A DNA stretch of 64,000 bases from Cyanobium sp. NIES-981 (lineage in GTDB: Bacteria > Cyanobacteriota > Cyanobacteriia > PCC-6307 > Cyanobiaceae): NCBI GenBank assembly GCA_945896675.1, contig CAMDEM010000001.1:103836-167835 (forward strand). The letters are read 5' to 3'. Both the position numbers and the translations under genes were made by a program. Below are positions 9,049 to 18,194 of this stretch, in pieces (positions within the stretch are counted from its first letter, which is position 1; the number at the start of each line of letters is the position of its first letter). The notes below the pieces were generated by a model. It saw only the letters and a program-made list of their open reading frames with translations. It made no database searches and was not told the origin of the DNA.

Positions 9049-9987
9049 CTAGGGGATGGCGTTGAGGGAGGCGCCGCAGGCCTCCAGGGTGTGGCGCAGG
9101 CTGGGGCCGAACTGGCGCAGTTTGTCTGCCGCTTCGGCCGCATCCAGCCCGGTAGCCGCCATCAGCAGAGCCAATTTCACCGAACCTTGGGCCCTGTGGA
9201 GCAGGTCTCGGCCAGGTTCCCTGGCCACCCCCGCCAGGTCGCCCAGAATGCGCAGCGCCCGGTCTTCGAGTTTGGCGTTGGTCACTGCCACATCGACCAT
9301 GCGGTTTCCGTAAACCTTCCCCAGTCGCACCATGACCCCGGTCGACAGGATATTGAGCGCCATTTTGGTGGCCGTACCGGCCTTGAGCCTGGTAGACCCC
9401 GCCAGCAATTCAGGACCGGTGAGCAGCCGAATGTTGATGGAACACGGCATGGCTGCCTGCTCCGTGGGAACACAGGCCATGGCAATGGCCAAGGCACCGA
9501 TGGATTGGGCATGGTTCAGCCCCCCCAACACGTAGGGGGTGGTTCCGCCTGCGGCAATGCCAACCAGGCAATCAGCCTGGCAAAAGCCCCGTGCTTCCAA
9601 GTCAGCAACGCCCGCCTCGTATAAATCTTCCAGGCCCTCAGAGCTGCGCAATAGGGCTGGGGCCCCGCCGGCGAGAACGCCTTGCACCAGCTCCGGTGGG
9701 CTGCAAAAGGTGGGGGGACATTCGGCCGCATCCAACACCCCAAGCCGCCCCGAGGTGCCGGCGCCTAGGTAAAACAGCCGGCCGCCCTTGCTGAGCCTGG
9801 CTGCGACCTGGTCGATGGCCGCAGCCAGGTGATCACCAGCAGCCTCGACGGCCCGCTGGACATCGAGGTCGTTCTGCAAAAACAGGTCAACCAGCGCTTG
9901 GGTGCCGAGCTGGTCGAGGGTTTCACTGGATGGGTGGGGCTGTTCGGTCAGCAGGTGACCGCGATCCCCCTGCACCTTCAGGCTCAC
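9049..9987 (-). CDS. murQ: N-acetylmuramic acid 6-phosphate etherase
   Basis: 312 residues. It cleaves the lactyl ether of MurNAc-6-phosphate to give GlcNAc-6-phosphate, a cell-wall recycling step. The SIS domain is clear: LGAGTSGRLGVLDAAECPPTF near residue 75, then GIAAGGTTPYVLGGL and GSTRLKAGTATKMALN. Its ATG overlaps the TGA of the upstream DUF3110 gene by 4 bases, so it is probably the last gene of the dnaK3-dnaJ3-DUF3110-murQ chain. No MurNAc transporter or kinase gene is nearby. Confidence 0.95.
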   Translation of the reverse strand: MSLKVQGDRGHLLTEQPHPSSETLDQLGTQALVDLFLQNDLDVQRAVEAAGDHLAAAIDQVAARLSKGGRLFYLGAGTSGRLGVLDAAECPPTFCSPPELVQGVLAGGAPALLRSSEGLEDLYEAGVADLEARGFCQADCLVGIAAGGTTPYVLGGLNHAQSIGALAIAMACVPTEQAAMPCSINIRLLTGPELLAGSTRLKAGTATKMALNILSTGVMVRLGKVYGNRMVDVAVTNAKLEDRALRILGDLAGVAREPGRDLLHRAQGSVKLALLMAATGLDAAEAADKLRQFGPSLRHTLEACGASLNAIP

Positions 9988-10421
9988 AGCAAGCCCTCGA
10001 GTTGGCGGCGAAAGGCCTCCAGCTTTGGATCGGCGCTTTCGATCGGTTCAGCCGTGGCCTTACCACCGGAATTGGCACCTGGCTCTGTGTCGCTCCCGTC
10101 CTCCGAATCCTGCCAATTGGCCACGTCCATGTTGCGCTCTGGGGGCGCGATGAACAGGCGATCTTCCGCACTTTCTGGCAGGAAGCCTGAGGGAACAAAC
10201 CGGGACTCGTAGCCAGCCTGGCTGCAGAACAACTCCATCTCTTCCCGATCCAACAGTTCCACCGTGGGAATGGGGAAGTCCTGGGCTTCCAGCAGGCCGG
10301 CGTAACGCTCAGCGTCATCGCGATCTTCAAACAGCAGCACCACCGTGCGGCCATTCAGCTCGAGCGAATGGATTCCCTCCTGGTCACTGCCGGAATCGAA
10401 AAGCAGGACATGCACCGACAT
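9984..10421 (-). CDS. DUF3110 family protein
   Basis: 145 residues from MSVHVLLFDSGSDQEGIHSLEL, the typical opening of this cyanobacterial family. The N-terminal 90 residues form an alpha/beta domain of unknown function (VVLLFEDRDDAERYAGLLEAQDFP). The C-terminal 40 residues are acidic and of low complexity. A further in-frame ATG 7 codons upstream is possible. It lies 53 bases downstream of dnaJ3 and overlaps murQ by 4 bases. Confidence 0.85.
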   Translation of the reverse strand: MSVHVLLFDSGSDQEGIHSLELNGRTVVLLFEDRDDAERYAGLLEAQDFPIPTVELLDREEMELFCSQAGYESRFVPSGFLPESAEDRLFIAPPERNMDVANWQDSEDGSDTEPGANSGGKATAEPIESADPKLEAFRRQLEGLL

Positions 10422-10474
10422 AGGGGCGCGATTGAGGCTCAAGGTTGGCTTCAGTCTCTCACCGCTCTCGAGCC

Positions 10475-11443
10475 TTAGGCCCCCTGGGCCAGTTCTTCGA
10501 GCCTGCGGTAGAGGGCCACCTCCGCCTCACTGAGCTCCTCGGGCACAACGATCTTGATTTCAACGAGCTGGTCGCCGCGCTGCTCGGACCACTCCAAACC
10601 ACGACCCCGTAGGCGGAGTAGGCGACCGCTGGAGGAACCCGCTGGAACGGTCATTTTCACCGGACCCCGCAGGGTCGGCACGACAACGCCACAGCCCAGG
10701 GCAGCCTCAGCCGGCGTCAGTTCCAACTTGTAGAGAATGCGCAGCCCATCAACCCGAAGCCCGTCGGCGGTCCGCACCCGCAGCTGTAAGAAATGATCAG
10801 CTCCTCCGGCGGCCACACCTTCCAATCTCAATCGCCAGCCATCCCCGGCAAAGGGCGGGGTCCACACCTCAATGCAGGTGCCATTGGCGAGCTCGAGCTC
10901 GATGCGCTCACCTTGGAGGGCCTGCTCAGGCGTGAGCTCCACCACCGATTCCAAATCGGTGGTGGCCGCCACTGGCGGCGGGGCGGCTGGTGCCGTTGCC
11001 ACCTGGCCAGCGGTGGGGCCAACCTCAACCCGCTCCCTCACCGGCTCCCTAACGCGATCCGGAACCCGATCCGGTTCATAGACGCTCTCGCGCTCCCGGC
11101 GCTTGGCCCGGCGGTCGCCAAACAATTCGGCGAGGTAGTCCTCAAAGTCGGGAAAGCCCCTGGCGAAGGGATCACCATCGGGGCCGGCGACTGCACCGCC
11201 TGGATCCTCTCCATTGGCTGCCTCCCAAAGCTGCCTTTTGAGCGGGTCAGAGAGCACCGCATAGGCCTCATTCACCAACTTGAATTGGTCTTCAGCCCTC
11301 GGGTCGTTGGCGTTGAGATCGGGATGCCAGCGCCGGGCCTGGGTTCGAAAGGCCCGCTTCAAGCTTGTGCCATCGGCACCGGGGGAAAGCCCCAGCACCG
11401 ACCAGTAATCCTGGCTCGTTGAACTGCGGGTCACAGACGTCAC
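10475..11443 (-). CDS. dnaJ: J-domain co-chaperone (DnaJ3 type)
   Basis: 322 residues. An N-terminal J domain (about 10-75) carries the HPD motif in RRWHPDLNAND, which triggers Hsp70 ATPase activity. A linker of charged repeats (RVPDRVREPVRERVEV) replaces the Gly/Phe region. No zinc-finger cysteine repeats are present, so it is a type II/III J protein with a C-terminal substrate-binding domain (LTPEQALQGERIELELANG, GRLLRLRGRGLEW). Its ATG overlaps the stop of the adjacent dnaK by 4 bases, as expected for the cyanobacterial dnaK3-dnaJ3 partner pair. Confidence 0.93.
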   Translation of the reverse strand: MTSVTRSSTSQDYWSVLGLSPGADGTSLKRAFRTQARRWHPDLNANDPRAEDQFKLVNEAYAVLSDPLKRQLWEAANGEDPGGAVAGPDGDPFARGFPDFEDYLAELFGDRRAKRRERESVYEPDRVPDRVREPVRERVEVGPTAGQVATAPAAPPPVAATTDLESVVELTPEQALQGERIELELANGTCIEVWTPPFAGDGWRLRLEGVAAGGADHFLQLRVRTADGLRVDGLRILYKLELTPAEAALGCGVVVPTLRGPVKMTVPAGSSSGRLLRLRGRGLEWSEQRGDQLVEIKIVVPEELSEAEVALYRRLEELAQGA

Positions 11444-13692
11444 CTGTCGCCCCAGGGGTCGTCATCCCGGTAGGGGGTTGACTTGGAGGCGGGCCTTGGC
11501 CGCTCAGGCGTTACACCGTCCTGATCCCAGCGGCCTGCCGCCGGTTCGCGCCGCAGGTCTTGGGCTGGGTCGCTCCACCCTTGGGAGGCCCTATCCATTG
11601 GCCTATCACTTGACCTGTCGATCGCTGGAGTTCGGCCGTAGGTATCCCGCCCGGTACCACTGCGTTCGTAGCTATTGCGCTCAAAACCACTGCGCTCGTA
11701 GCTGTTGCGGCGATCGAACTCACCGCCAAAGCGTGGGGGCGGCATGGACCAGGGATCATTGCCCGGACGATTCCAGTCATCCCAGTCGTCGTCGGCGAAC
11801 AATTCGTCTTTCAGGGAGCCCAGGGTGTTTTTCAGGCCCTGCAGGGGGCCTTGCTCAGAACGCCGTTCCGTCATCAGCCGGCGGTTGAGGCCAAACAGGG
11901 CTTCCTGCAATTGGCTGACCGCCATGTCCAGATCCGCCAGGTCGTTTTCGGCCTTGGAGTTGAGGGCCAGGAGGTCTTGAACCTCCCGCACCGCCATTTC
12001 GACGGAGCGCTGTTGGCGCTCGGCCCCATAGGGACCCAGTTCAAGGGAGGCATCCCGCAGGCGGCGCTCGGCCTGGGCCACCAGGGTTTGCGCCCGGTTG
12101 CTGCGGTCGACCTCGGCCCGTTTGCGGCGGTCTTCGGTGGCTTTCTGTTCCGCCTCCTGGAGCAACTGGGTGATCTCTTCTTCGCTGAGGTTGGAGCCCC
12201 CTTGGATCGTGACGCTCTGTTGTCGCCCGGTGGTGCGATCGGTGGCGGAAACCTGCAGTAGGCCATTGGCATCGATGTCGAAGGACACCTGCACCTGCGG
12301 TACGCCCCGGGGGGCCGGGGGAATGCCCGAGAGGCGGAAGCGACCCAGCGACTTGTTGCCCTCCGTCATCTGGCGCTCCCCCTGGAGCACATGGATCTCT
12401 ACGGAGTTTTGGTTGGGCTCTGAGGTACTGAAGAGGTCGCTTTTGCGAACTGGAATTGACGTGTTGCGGGGGATCAAGACCTTCATCACCCCGCCAATGG
12501 TTTCCAAACCAAGGGATAGGGGGGTGACGTCATTGAGCATCAGGTCGCGCAGCTCACCGGTGAGAATCCCGGCTTGCACGGCTGCGCCGATGGCGACCAC
12601 CTCATCGGGGTTCACCGATTGGCAAGGTTCCAAGGGAATCAAGGTGCGCACCATCTCCTGAACCATGGGCATGCGGCTCGAGCCGCCCACCAGCACCACG
12701 TCGTCGATGTCATCGGCTGCCAGGCCCGAATCCCGCAGGGCCCTTTGAACCGGTCTCAGCAGCCGATCCAGCAGATCTGGACAGAGGGATTCAAAGGTTC
12801 GGCGCTCGAGGCTGGTTTCGATATGCAGGGGGCCATCAGGTCCCGTGGCTATGAAGGGAAGGGAGATGGGGGTGCTGAGCACACCCGAGAGCTCCTGCTT
12901 GGCCTTCTCCGAGGCCTCGGTCAGGCGCTGCAGGGCTTGGCGGTCGCGACGCAGGTCGATGGCGTTCTCGGCCTGGAAAGCATCGGCTAACCAATCGACA
13001 ATGCGCCGGTCCCAGTCGTTGCCCCCCAGCTGGGTGTCTCCGCTGGTGGCTTTGACATCGAACACCCCCTGGGCGATACGCAGGATCGAAACGTCAAAGG
13101 TTCCTCCGCCCAGGTCGAACACCAGCACCCGCTTGACGCTGCTGCGGTCAAAGCCATATGCCAGGGCAGCCGCGGTGGGTTCGTTGAGGATCCGCTCCAC
13201 CTCAAGGCCGGCTAGGCGACCCGCATCCCTGGTGGCCTGGCGCTGGGCATCATTGAAGTAGGCGGGAACTGTGATGACCGCAGCCTCCACCGGCTCCCCG
13301 AGGTAGGTGGAGGCATCGTCCACCAGCTTGCGCAGGATGCTCGCGACCAACTCCTCTGGGGCGTATTCCCGTTCCGTGGCTGGGCATACAACCCGCACGT
13401 TGCCCTGGTCATTGGCCCGAACCGTGTAGGGCACCGAAAGGCTGCTGTCTTCAAGCTCGTCCCATTGGCGCCCCACAAACCGCTTCAAGTTGGCAAAGGT
13501 GTTGCGGGGGTTCAACACGAGTTGGCGCCGCGCCAACTGACCCACCAGCAACTCCTGTTCGCGGTTGAAGCCCACAACCGAGGCGGTGGTGCGCGTTCCT
13601 TCGGCACTGGCAATCACCTGGGGACGTCCCCCCTCAAGCACAGCCACCACAGAGTTTGTGGTGCCTAGGTCGATTCCAACTATTCGACCCAT
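11440..13692 (-). CDS. dnaK: Hsp70 chaperone, DnaK3 type
   Basis: 750 residues from MGRIVGIDLGTTNSVVAVLEGG. The ATPase domain (1-370) has the phosphate loops DLGTTNS and DLGGGTFDVSIL and LVGGSSRMPMVQ. The substrate-binding domain follows (400-510, DVTPLSLGLETIGG). The last 110 or so residues are a long, disordered, Arg/Asp-rich tail containing two copies of NSYERSG-like units. Both the tail and the coupled J-protein gene match the DnaK3 branch, which is reported to act at thylakoid membranes and on polysomes in other cyanobacteria. The frame is open 13 codons further upstream, but the family start is used. Confidence 0.95.
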   Translation of the reverse strand: MGRIVGIDLGTTNSVVAVLEGGRPQVIASAEGTRTTASVVGFNREQELLVGQLARRQLVLNPRNTFANLKRFVGRQWDELEDSSLSVPYTVRANDQGNVRVVCPATEREYAPEELVASILRKLVDDASTYLGEPVEAAVITVPAYFNDAQRQATRDAGRLAGLEVERILNEPTAAALAYGFDRSSVKRVLVFDLGGGTFDVSILRIAQGVFDVKATSGDTQLGGNDWDRRIVDWLADAFQAENAIDLRRDRQALQRLTEASEKAKQELSGVLSTPISLPFIATGPDGPLHIETSLERRTFESLCPDLLDRLLRPVQRALRDSGLAADDIDDVVLVGGSSRMPMVQEMVRTLIPLEPCQSVNPDEVVAIGAAVQAGILTGELRDLMLNDVTPLSLGLETIGGVMKVLIPRNTSIPVRKSDLFSTSEPNQNSVEIHVLQGERQMTEGNKSLGRFRLSGIPPAPRGVPQVQVSFDIDANGLLQVSATDRTTGRQQSVTIQGGSNLSEEEITQLLQEAEQKATEDRRKRAEVDRSNRAQTLVAQAERRLRDASLELGPYGAERQQRSVEMAVREVQDLLALNSKAENDLADLDMAVSQLQEALFGLNRRLMTERRSEQGPLQGLKNTLGSLKDELFADDDWDDWNRPGNDPWSMPPPRFGGEFDRRNSYERSGFERNSYERSGTGRDTYGRTPAIDRSSDRPMDRASQGWSDPAQDLRREPAAGRWDQDGVTPERPRPASKSTPYRDDDPWGDR

Positions 13693-13749
13693 GGATGCCG
13701 CTGCCCCAGCCAACAGGCGTTTGAAACCCAAAAATACTGGGCGCCGTGC

Positions 13750-13768
13750 TTTAAACCCGACTTAATCA
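13750..13768 (+). promoter_or_regulatory. possible Pho box upstream of pstC
   Basis: Two octamers of the cyanobacterial phosphate-regulator type, TTTAAACC and CTTAATCA, are separated by CGA, giving the 11-base period expected for the PhoB/SphR tandem site. It lies 90 bases before pstC, a gene normally induced by phosphate limitation. The match is imperfect and the divergent dnaK promoter shares this gap. Confidence 0.4.
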
Positions 13769-13857
13769 GGATGTTGGCGAGTTGTACGAATATGAGAAGG
13801 CCCGGTTGACCGCCTGCTGGCCAACCCAGCGCCGACCGAACGCCAGTCATTACCTGC

Positions 13858-14823
13858 ATGCCGACGGATCCCAGCCTTGCCTCCCCTGAGGACGTTTTTA
13901 CCCTTAGACGCCGCCCACCGTCGGAAAAACTGCTGGACACGGGCTTCCGCCAACTCACCCTGGCCCTGGCTTCCGCGGTGGCGTTTGTCCTGATTGGCAT
14001 TTTCCTAACCGTTTTTGTCGAAGCCCGAGAGGCGATAGCCCAATTTGGCTTGACTTTTCTAACCACCTCGGATTGGGACCCGGGTAACGAAACTTTCGGT
14101 GCCTGGGTTGCCATCTATGGAACCCTTGTCAGTTCGCTATTGGCCTTGGTGATTGCCGTGCCCTTGGGCGTCGGTACGGCCATCTTCATCACAGAGGACA
14201 TCATTCCCGTTCAAGTCCGCGAAACCATTGGCCTGATGGTTGAGCTCCTTGCGGCCCTGCCTTCGGTGGTCCTTGGCCTTTGGGCCATCTTTGTTTTGGA
14301 GCCCGCCATTCGGCCTGTCCTTAACCTCCTCCACCATCTCCTCGGCTGGACTCCTTTCTTTTCAACGGTTCCCCAGGGTCCAGGGATGGCTCCGGCAATT
14401 CTGATCCTGGTGGTGATGGTCATGCCGATCATCACCTCTATTTCCCGCGACGCCCTCAACCAAGTCCCCATTGAGTTGCGCCAGGGCGCCTATGGCGTGG
14501 GCACAACCCGTTGGGGGGCGATTTTCAGCGTGATCCTGCCTGCAGCGGTATCAGCGATTGTGGGCGGTGTGATGCTTTCCCTCGGCAGGGCCATGGGTGA
14601 AACCATGGCGGTCACCATGATTATCGGTAATTCCCTCAACTTTAGTTTGTCGCTGTTGGCACCTGGCAACACGATCGCTTCGTTGCTGGCCAATCAATTT
14701 GGTGAGGCCGATGGGATCCAGATCTCAGCCTTGATGTATGCGGCCTTGATCTTGATGATTCTCACCTTTGTGGTCAACGTGGCTGCCCAGTGGATTGTTA
14801 AACGCCTTAGCCTGCGCTACTAA
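13858..14823 (+). CDS. pstC: phosphate ABC transporter permease PstC
   Basis: 321 residues with about six membrane segments, starting with TLALASAVAFVLIGIFLTVF. The conserved FLTTSDWDPG signature of PstC is seen near residue 65, and the coupling-loop region reads QVPIELRQGAYGVGTTRW. It forms the inner-membrane channel of the high-affinity phosphate importer with PstA and PstB. It leads the pstC-pstA-pstB set; the binding protein gene pstS is not in this window, so it must be supplied from elsewhere. Confidence 0.96.
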   Translation: MPTDPSLASPEDVFTLRRRPPSEKLLDTGFRQLTLALASAVAFVLIGIFLTVFVEAREAIAQFGLTFLTTSDWDPGNETFGAWVAIYGTLVSSLLALVIAVPLGVGTAIFITEDIIPVQVRETIGLMVELLAALPSVVLGLWAIFVLEPAIRPVLNLLHHLLGWTPFFSTVPQGPGMAPAILILVVMVMPIITSISRDALNQVPIELRQGAYGVGTTRWGAIFSVILPAAVSAIVGGVMLSLGRAMGETMAVTMIIGNSLNFSLSLLAPGNTIASLLANQFGEADGIQISALMYAALILMILTFVVNVAAQWIVKRLSLRY

Positions 14824-14874
14824 TCATCCTCATAACTCGAGATCCAGCCAAGCCCGATTCCAGAAACAGTAACC

Positions 14875-15795
14875 ATGGCCAACCCCGCTCCTAAATCGAT
14901 CAGTTACGCCAATACGGATCTGTTTGACCGTCGGCCCCTCTTTTTCGACGGCACCCTGAAGCGCAATCAACTGAATCTGTTGCTGACGGGTATTGCGGCC
15001 CTTTTTGCCTCTATCGCTGTCCTGCCTTTGTTTTTGGTGCTTGGCCACGTGTTGGTTAAAGGAGGCAGTCTCTTTAGTTGGGCCTTGCTTACGGAACTGC
15101 CCCCCGCCCCGGGCCTCTCGGGTGGTGGCATTGGCAATGCGATCTTCGGCACCATCGTGGTCACCCTGATCGCCACCTTGATAGCCGTACCCATTGGTGT
15201 TGGTGGCGGAGTTTTCCTCTGTGAGTACTCGCGCAACGGCTGGTTCGCCCAATTCGTCCGCTTCGGCAACGACGTGCTCGCCGGTGTTCCTTCGATCATC
15301 GCAGGTATCTTTATCTACGGCCTGGTGGTGGCTACTAAAGTCTTCTTTGACCAGAGCTATAGCGCCCTTGCCGGCGGCATTGCCCTATCCGTTTTGATGT
15401 TACCCACGGTGATCAAAACCACCGATGAGGGACTTCGTCTCGTACCCCAGGAGCTGCGCTGGGGTGCCTATGGCGTTGGTGCTTCGAAGTTCGTCACGGT
15501 GATGAGGATCACCCTGCCAGCAGCATTCACCCCAATCTCAACCGGGATTGTGCTTGCTGTTGCAAGGGCAGCAGGCGAGACAGCTCCCCTAATCTTTACC
15601 GCCCTGTTTTCACCCTATTGGCCCGACGGACTTTTTAGTCCTATCGCGTCAATGTCTGTCCTGATCTACAACTTTGCGATCATGCCCTACGAGTACCAAA
15701 ATGCCCTGGCATGGGCGGCAAGTTTTGTGCTGGTAGTCATGATCCTGGGGGCGAATCTTCTGTCTCGGTGGATTACCCGCATGGCTAAGACCTAA
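14875..15795 (+). CDS. pstA: phosphate ABC transporter permease PstA
   Basis: 306 residues with about six membrane segments. Typical PstA features are FGTIVVTLIATLIAVPIGVG and the coupling-loop stretch VPQELRWGAYGVGASKFVTV. It pairs with PstC, 51 bases upstream. After its stop there is a 106-base pyrimidine-rich gap (15796-15901) before pstB with no hairpin that I can see. Confidence 0.96.
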   Translation: MANPAPKSISYANTDLFDRRPLFFDGTLKRNQLNLLLTGIAALFASIAVLPLFLVLGHVLVKGGSLFSWALLTELPPAPGLSGGGIGNAIFGTIVVTLIATLIAVPIGVGGGVFLCEYSRNGWFAQFVRFGNDVLAGVPSIIAGIFIYGLVVATKVFFDQSYSALAGGIALSVLMLPTVIKTTDEGLRLVPQELRWGAYGVGASKFVTVMRITLPAAFTPISTGIVLAVARAAGETAPLIFTALFSPYWPDGLFSPIASMSVLIYNFAIMPYEYQNALAWAASFVLVVMILGANLLSRWITRMAKT

Positions 15796-15901
15796 ATGAT
15801 TAATCCCCATCGGCCGAAGAGCTCCCTGGCAGCTCCCTGACCTCCCACTCTCTAAAGACTTCTTCTCGCCCCCAACCTTTCCCCCACTTCCTTTTTTCGC
15901 C

Positions 15902-16687
15902 ATGGACCAAGCCACCTGCATGTCATTGGAGAACGTGAGTATCTCCTACGGCAAATTTGAAGCCGTTAAAGGCGTCTACATGCAGATCCCCCATGGGGAA
16001 GTGACGGCCTTCATTGGTCCATCGGGTTGCGGCAAATCAACGGTGCTGCGGGCCCTCAATCGCATGAATGATCTGATTCCGGGTTGCAGCCTGAAGGGCA
16101 GGGTTGTTTTCGATGGCCACGATCTCTACGACCCAAGGGTCGATCCCGTAGAGGTTCGCCGTCGCATTGGCATGGTTTTCCAAAAGCCAAATCCTTTTCC
16201 CAAGAGCATCTATGAGAACATCGCTTTTGGCGCCAGGATTAATGGCTACAAAGGAGATATGGACGAGCTTGTTGAACGCTCTCTGCGTAAGGCGGCTGTG
16301 TGGGATGAGTGCAAGGACAAGCTGAAAGAAAGTGGTCTTGCCCTTTCCGGAGGCCAGCAGCAGCGCCTTTGCATTGCCCGGGCCATTGCCACGGAGCCGG
16401 AGGTCATCTTGATGGATGAACCCTGTTCTGCCCTAGACCCGATCTCCACCTTGAAGATTGAGGAGACTATGCACGAGCTCAAGCGGAGCTACACCATTGT
16501 GATTGTGACCCACAACATGCAACAAGCTGTTCGGGTTGCTGACAACACGGCCTTTTTTAACGCCGAAGCCGTGGAAGGGGGAACCGGGAAGGTTGGCTAT
16601 CTGGTCGAATTGAATTCCACCGAACGGATCTTCAATGCCCCATCCCAGCAGTCCACCCAGGACTATGTGAGCGGTCGCTTTGGCTAA
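15902..16687 (+). CDS. pstB: phosphate ABC transporter ATP-binding protein PstB
   Basis: 261 residues. It is the cytoplasmic ATPase of the phosphate importer. Walker A is GPSGCGKST near residue 38, the signature is [16 protein letters not shown], Walker B is [14 protein letters not shown], and the switch His is in [12 protein letters not shown]. The C-terminal YVSGRFG ending is typical of PstB. A two-way terminator follows 57 bases after the stop. Confidence 0.97.
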   Translation: MDQATCMSLENVSISYGKFEAVKGVYMQIPHGEVTAFIGPSGCGKSTVLRALNRMNDLIPGCSLKGRVVFDGHDLYDPRVDPVEVRRRIGMVFQKPNPFPKSIYENIAFGARINGYKGDMDELVERSLRKAAVWDECKDKLKESGLALSGGQQQRLCIARAIATEPEVILMDEPCSALDPISTLKIEETMHELKRSYTIVIVTHNMQQAVRVADNTAFFNAEAVEGGTGKVGYLVELNSTERIFNAPSQQSTQDYVSGRFG

Positions 16688-16743
16688 GCAATTCCATACT
16701 CAATCCTGAGTATTGGAACAGTTTTAGCCTGTTTAAAGGTACA

Positions 16744-16771
16744 AAAAAACCGGCCCGAGGGCCGGTTTTTT
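16744..16771. terminator. bidirectional rho-independent terminator between pstB and tRNA-Ser
   Basis: A GC-rich inverted repeat (CCGGCC, short loop, GGCCGG at 16750-16765) is flanked by six A residues on one side and six T residues on the other. It can therefore end transcription both from pstB on the plus strand and from tRNA-Ser on the minus strand. Confidence 0.85.
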
Positions 16772-16775
16772 AAAG

Positions 16776-16862
16776 CGGAGAGGGAGGGATTCGAACCCTC
16801 GATAAAGTTGCCCCCATACAGCATTTCCAGTGCTGCGCCTTCAACCACTCGGCCACCTCTCC
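16776..16862 (-). tRNA. tRNA-Ser (anticodon GGA)
   Basis: 87 bases. The acceptor stem pairs GGAGAGG with CCTCTCC, and the discriminator base is G. The D-arm starts TGGCCGAGTGGTTGAAGGC, the T-arm has GGTTCGAATCC, and there is a long variable arm, as expected for class II tRNA-Ser. The anticodon GGA is at 16826-16828 on the minus strand inside the loop CTGGAAA. CCA is not encoded. Confidence 0.97.
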
Positions 16863-16896
16863 AACGGCAAGATGGGGCAGATGTCAATGTAGCAGC

Positions 16897-17265
16897 ATGA
16901 AGACCAGTCACCCGATCACGATCCACTGGCGCCAAACGGGCCAGGTGATCACCCATGCGGTACCGGAGGGCGATTACATCCTCCGTAGCTTTGAGCAACA
17001 GGGTGATCCGATCCCCTTTAGTTGCCGGAATGGCTGCTGCACCACCTGTGCGGTGCGGGTGCTGGAAGGAGACATTGATCAACGGGAGGCCCTTGGGCTT
17101 TCCCGCGAGCTCAGGGCCAAGGGCTACGGCTTGCTGTGTGTTGCTCGCTCCACCGGTCCCCTGGTCGTGGAAACCCAGGATGAAGACGAGGTCTACGACC
17201 TTCAGTTCGGTCAGTTCTTTGGCCGGGGCAAAGTGAAGGCTGGTCTCCCCTTGGATGAGGAATGA
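16897..17265 (+). CDS. [2Fe-2S] plant-type ferredoxin
   Basis: 122 residues. The beta-grasp ferredoxin domain carries the cluster ligands CRNGCCTTC and a fourth Cys in GLLCVARS, the Cx4CCxxC...C arrangement. It is longer than PetF and has an acidic C-terminal extension ending DEDEVYDLQFGQFFGRG, so it is one of the secondary ferredoxins rather than the main photosynthetic one. Its stop immediately precedes the start of the inositol-phosphatase gene, so the two are probably co-transcribed. Confidence 0.9.
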   Translation: MKTSHPITIHWRQTGQVITHAVPEGDYILRSFEQQGDPIPFSCRNGCCTTCAVRVLEGDIDQREALGLSRELRAKGYGLLCVARSTGPLVVETQDEDEVYDLQFGQFFGRGKVKAGLPLDEE

Positions 17266-17266
17266 G

Positions 17267-18160
17267 ATGGGCCTTCCTTTGACCGGCCAATCCCTCAGTG
17301 ACCAAGCCGCCCTGGTTTCAGGCCTCAGCAGCAGCGAACTCGAGCGCCTCAGTGGGCTGGCCAGGCGGGCAGCCGAACTGGGCGGCCTCGAGCTCAGCCA
17401 GCGCTTCGGCCGCCTTGAACAGGTGCGCGAAAAGGGCCGTTCCGGCGATTTGGTCACCGAGGCGGACCATGCCGCCGAGGCTGTGGTGCTTGATCTCCTG
17501 CAACGGGAAACCCCTGAGATTGGGGTTCTGGCTGAGGAGAGTGGCCGCCGCCAGGCCCCTGGCGATTTGGAATGGTGCGTTGACCCCTTGGATGGGACCA
17601 CCAACTACGCCCACGGCTTCCCGTTCTTCGGCACGTCCATCGGTCTCACCTGGAGGGGCATTCCCTTGCTTGGGGCCCTGGCCGCCCCTGCCCTCAATGA
17701 GCTCTTTTGGGCCGCACCGGGTTTGGGCAGCTGGTGCAATGACCAGGCCCTCGCGGTAACGGCCTGTGATCGGCTTGGGGATGCCCTTTTGGCAACTGGT
17801 TTTGCCTACGACCGCTCCACCCGCCTCGACAACAACTACGCAGAGTTCGCCTACTTCACCCATCGCACCCACGGCGTGCGCCGGGCTGGGGCAGCGGCCC
17901 TTGACCTGGCCTATGTGGCTGCAGGGCGCCTCGACGGCTACTGGGAGCGGGGCCTCTCCCCCTGGGACTTGGCTGCTGGGGTCGTTCTTGTGGAACAGGC
18001 TGGCGGGCTGGTCACCAGTTACGACGGCTCAGCCCTGCAGCTCCCCAGTGGACGGATCATTGCCTCTGGGGCGCCAATCCATCCTGCTTTGGTGCAGGGA
18101 CTGGCCCAATGCCGGCCCCTGAGTGGCAGCAGTTTTGGGGCCCCAGAGCTGGATCCATAG
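17267..18160 (+). CDS. inositol monophosphatase family phosphatase
   Basis: 297 residues. Metal-binding motifs of the family are present: DLVTEADHAAE, LAEESG, WCVDPLDGTTNYAHGFPFFG and, near the end, GLSPWDLAAGVVLVEQAGG. The enzyme dephosphorylates inositol 1-phosphate or a related small sugar phosphate; the exact substrate cannot be read from sequence. The ATG just after the ferredoxin stop is chosen; another ATG 4 codons upstream would overlap the ferredoxin gene. Confidence 0.92.
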   Translation: MGLPLTGQSLSDQAALVSGLSSSELERLSGLARRAAELGGLELSQRFGRLEQVREKGRSGDLVTEADHAAEAVVLDLLQRETPEIGVLAEESGRRQAPGDLEWCVDPLDGTTNYAHGFPFFGTSIGLTWRGIPLLGALAAPALNELFWAAPGLGSWCNDQALAVTACDRLGDALLATGFAYDRSTRLDNNYAEFAYFTHRTHGVRRAGAAALDLAYVAAGRLDGYWERGLSPWDLAAGVVLVEQAGGLVTSYDGSALQLPSGRIIASGAPIHPALVQGLAQCRPLSGSSFGAPELDP

Positions 18161-18194
18161 GATCAGGTCACACTCCCCTTCCTCCGTTCTGCCA

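Noticed and set aside
8368..9624. 418-codon plus-strand frame over mtnP and murQ
   Set aside because: It is Gly/Arg/Pro-rich, overlaps two certain genes in other frames and has no family features; GC-rich genomes often produce such long shadows.
16684..17604. 306-codon minus-strand frame
   Set aside because: It runs through the terminator, the tRNA-Ser and the ferredoxin gene, so it cannot be a real protein gene.
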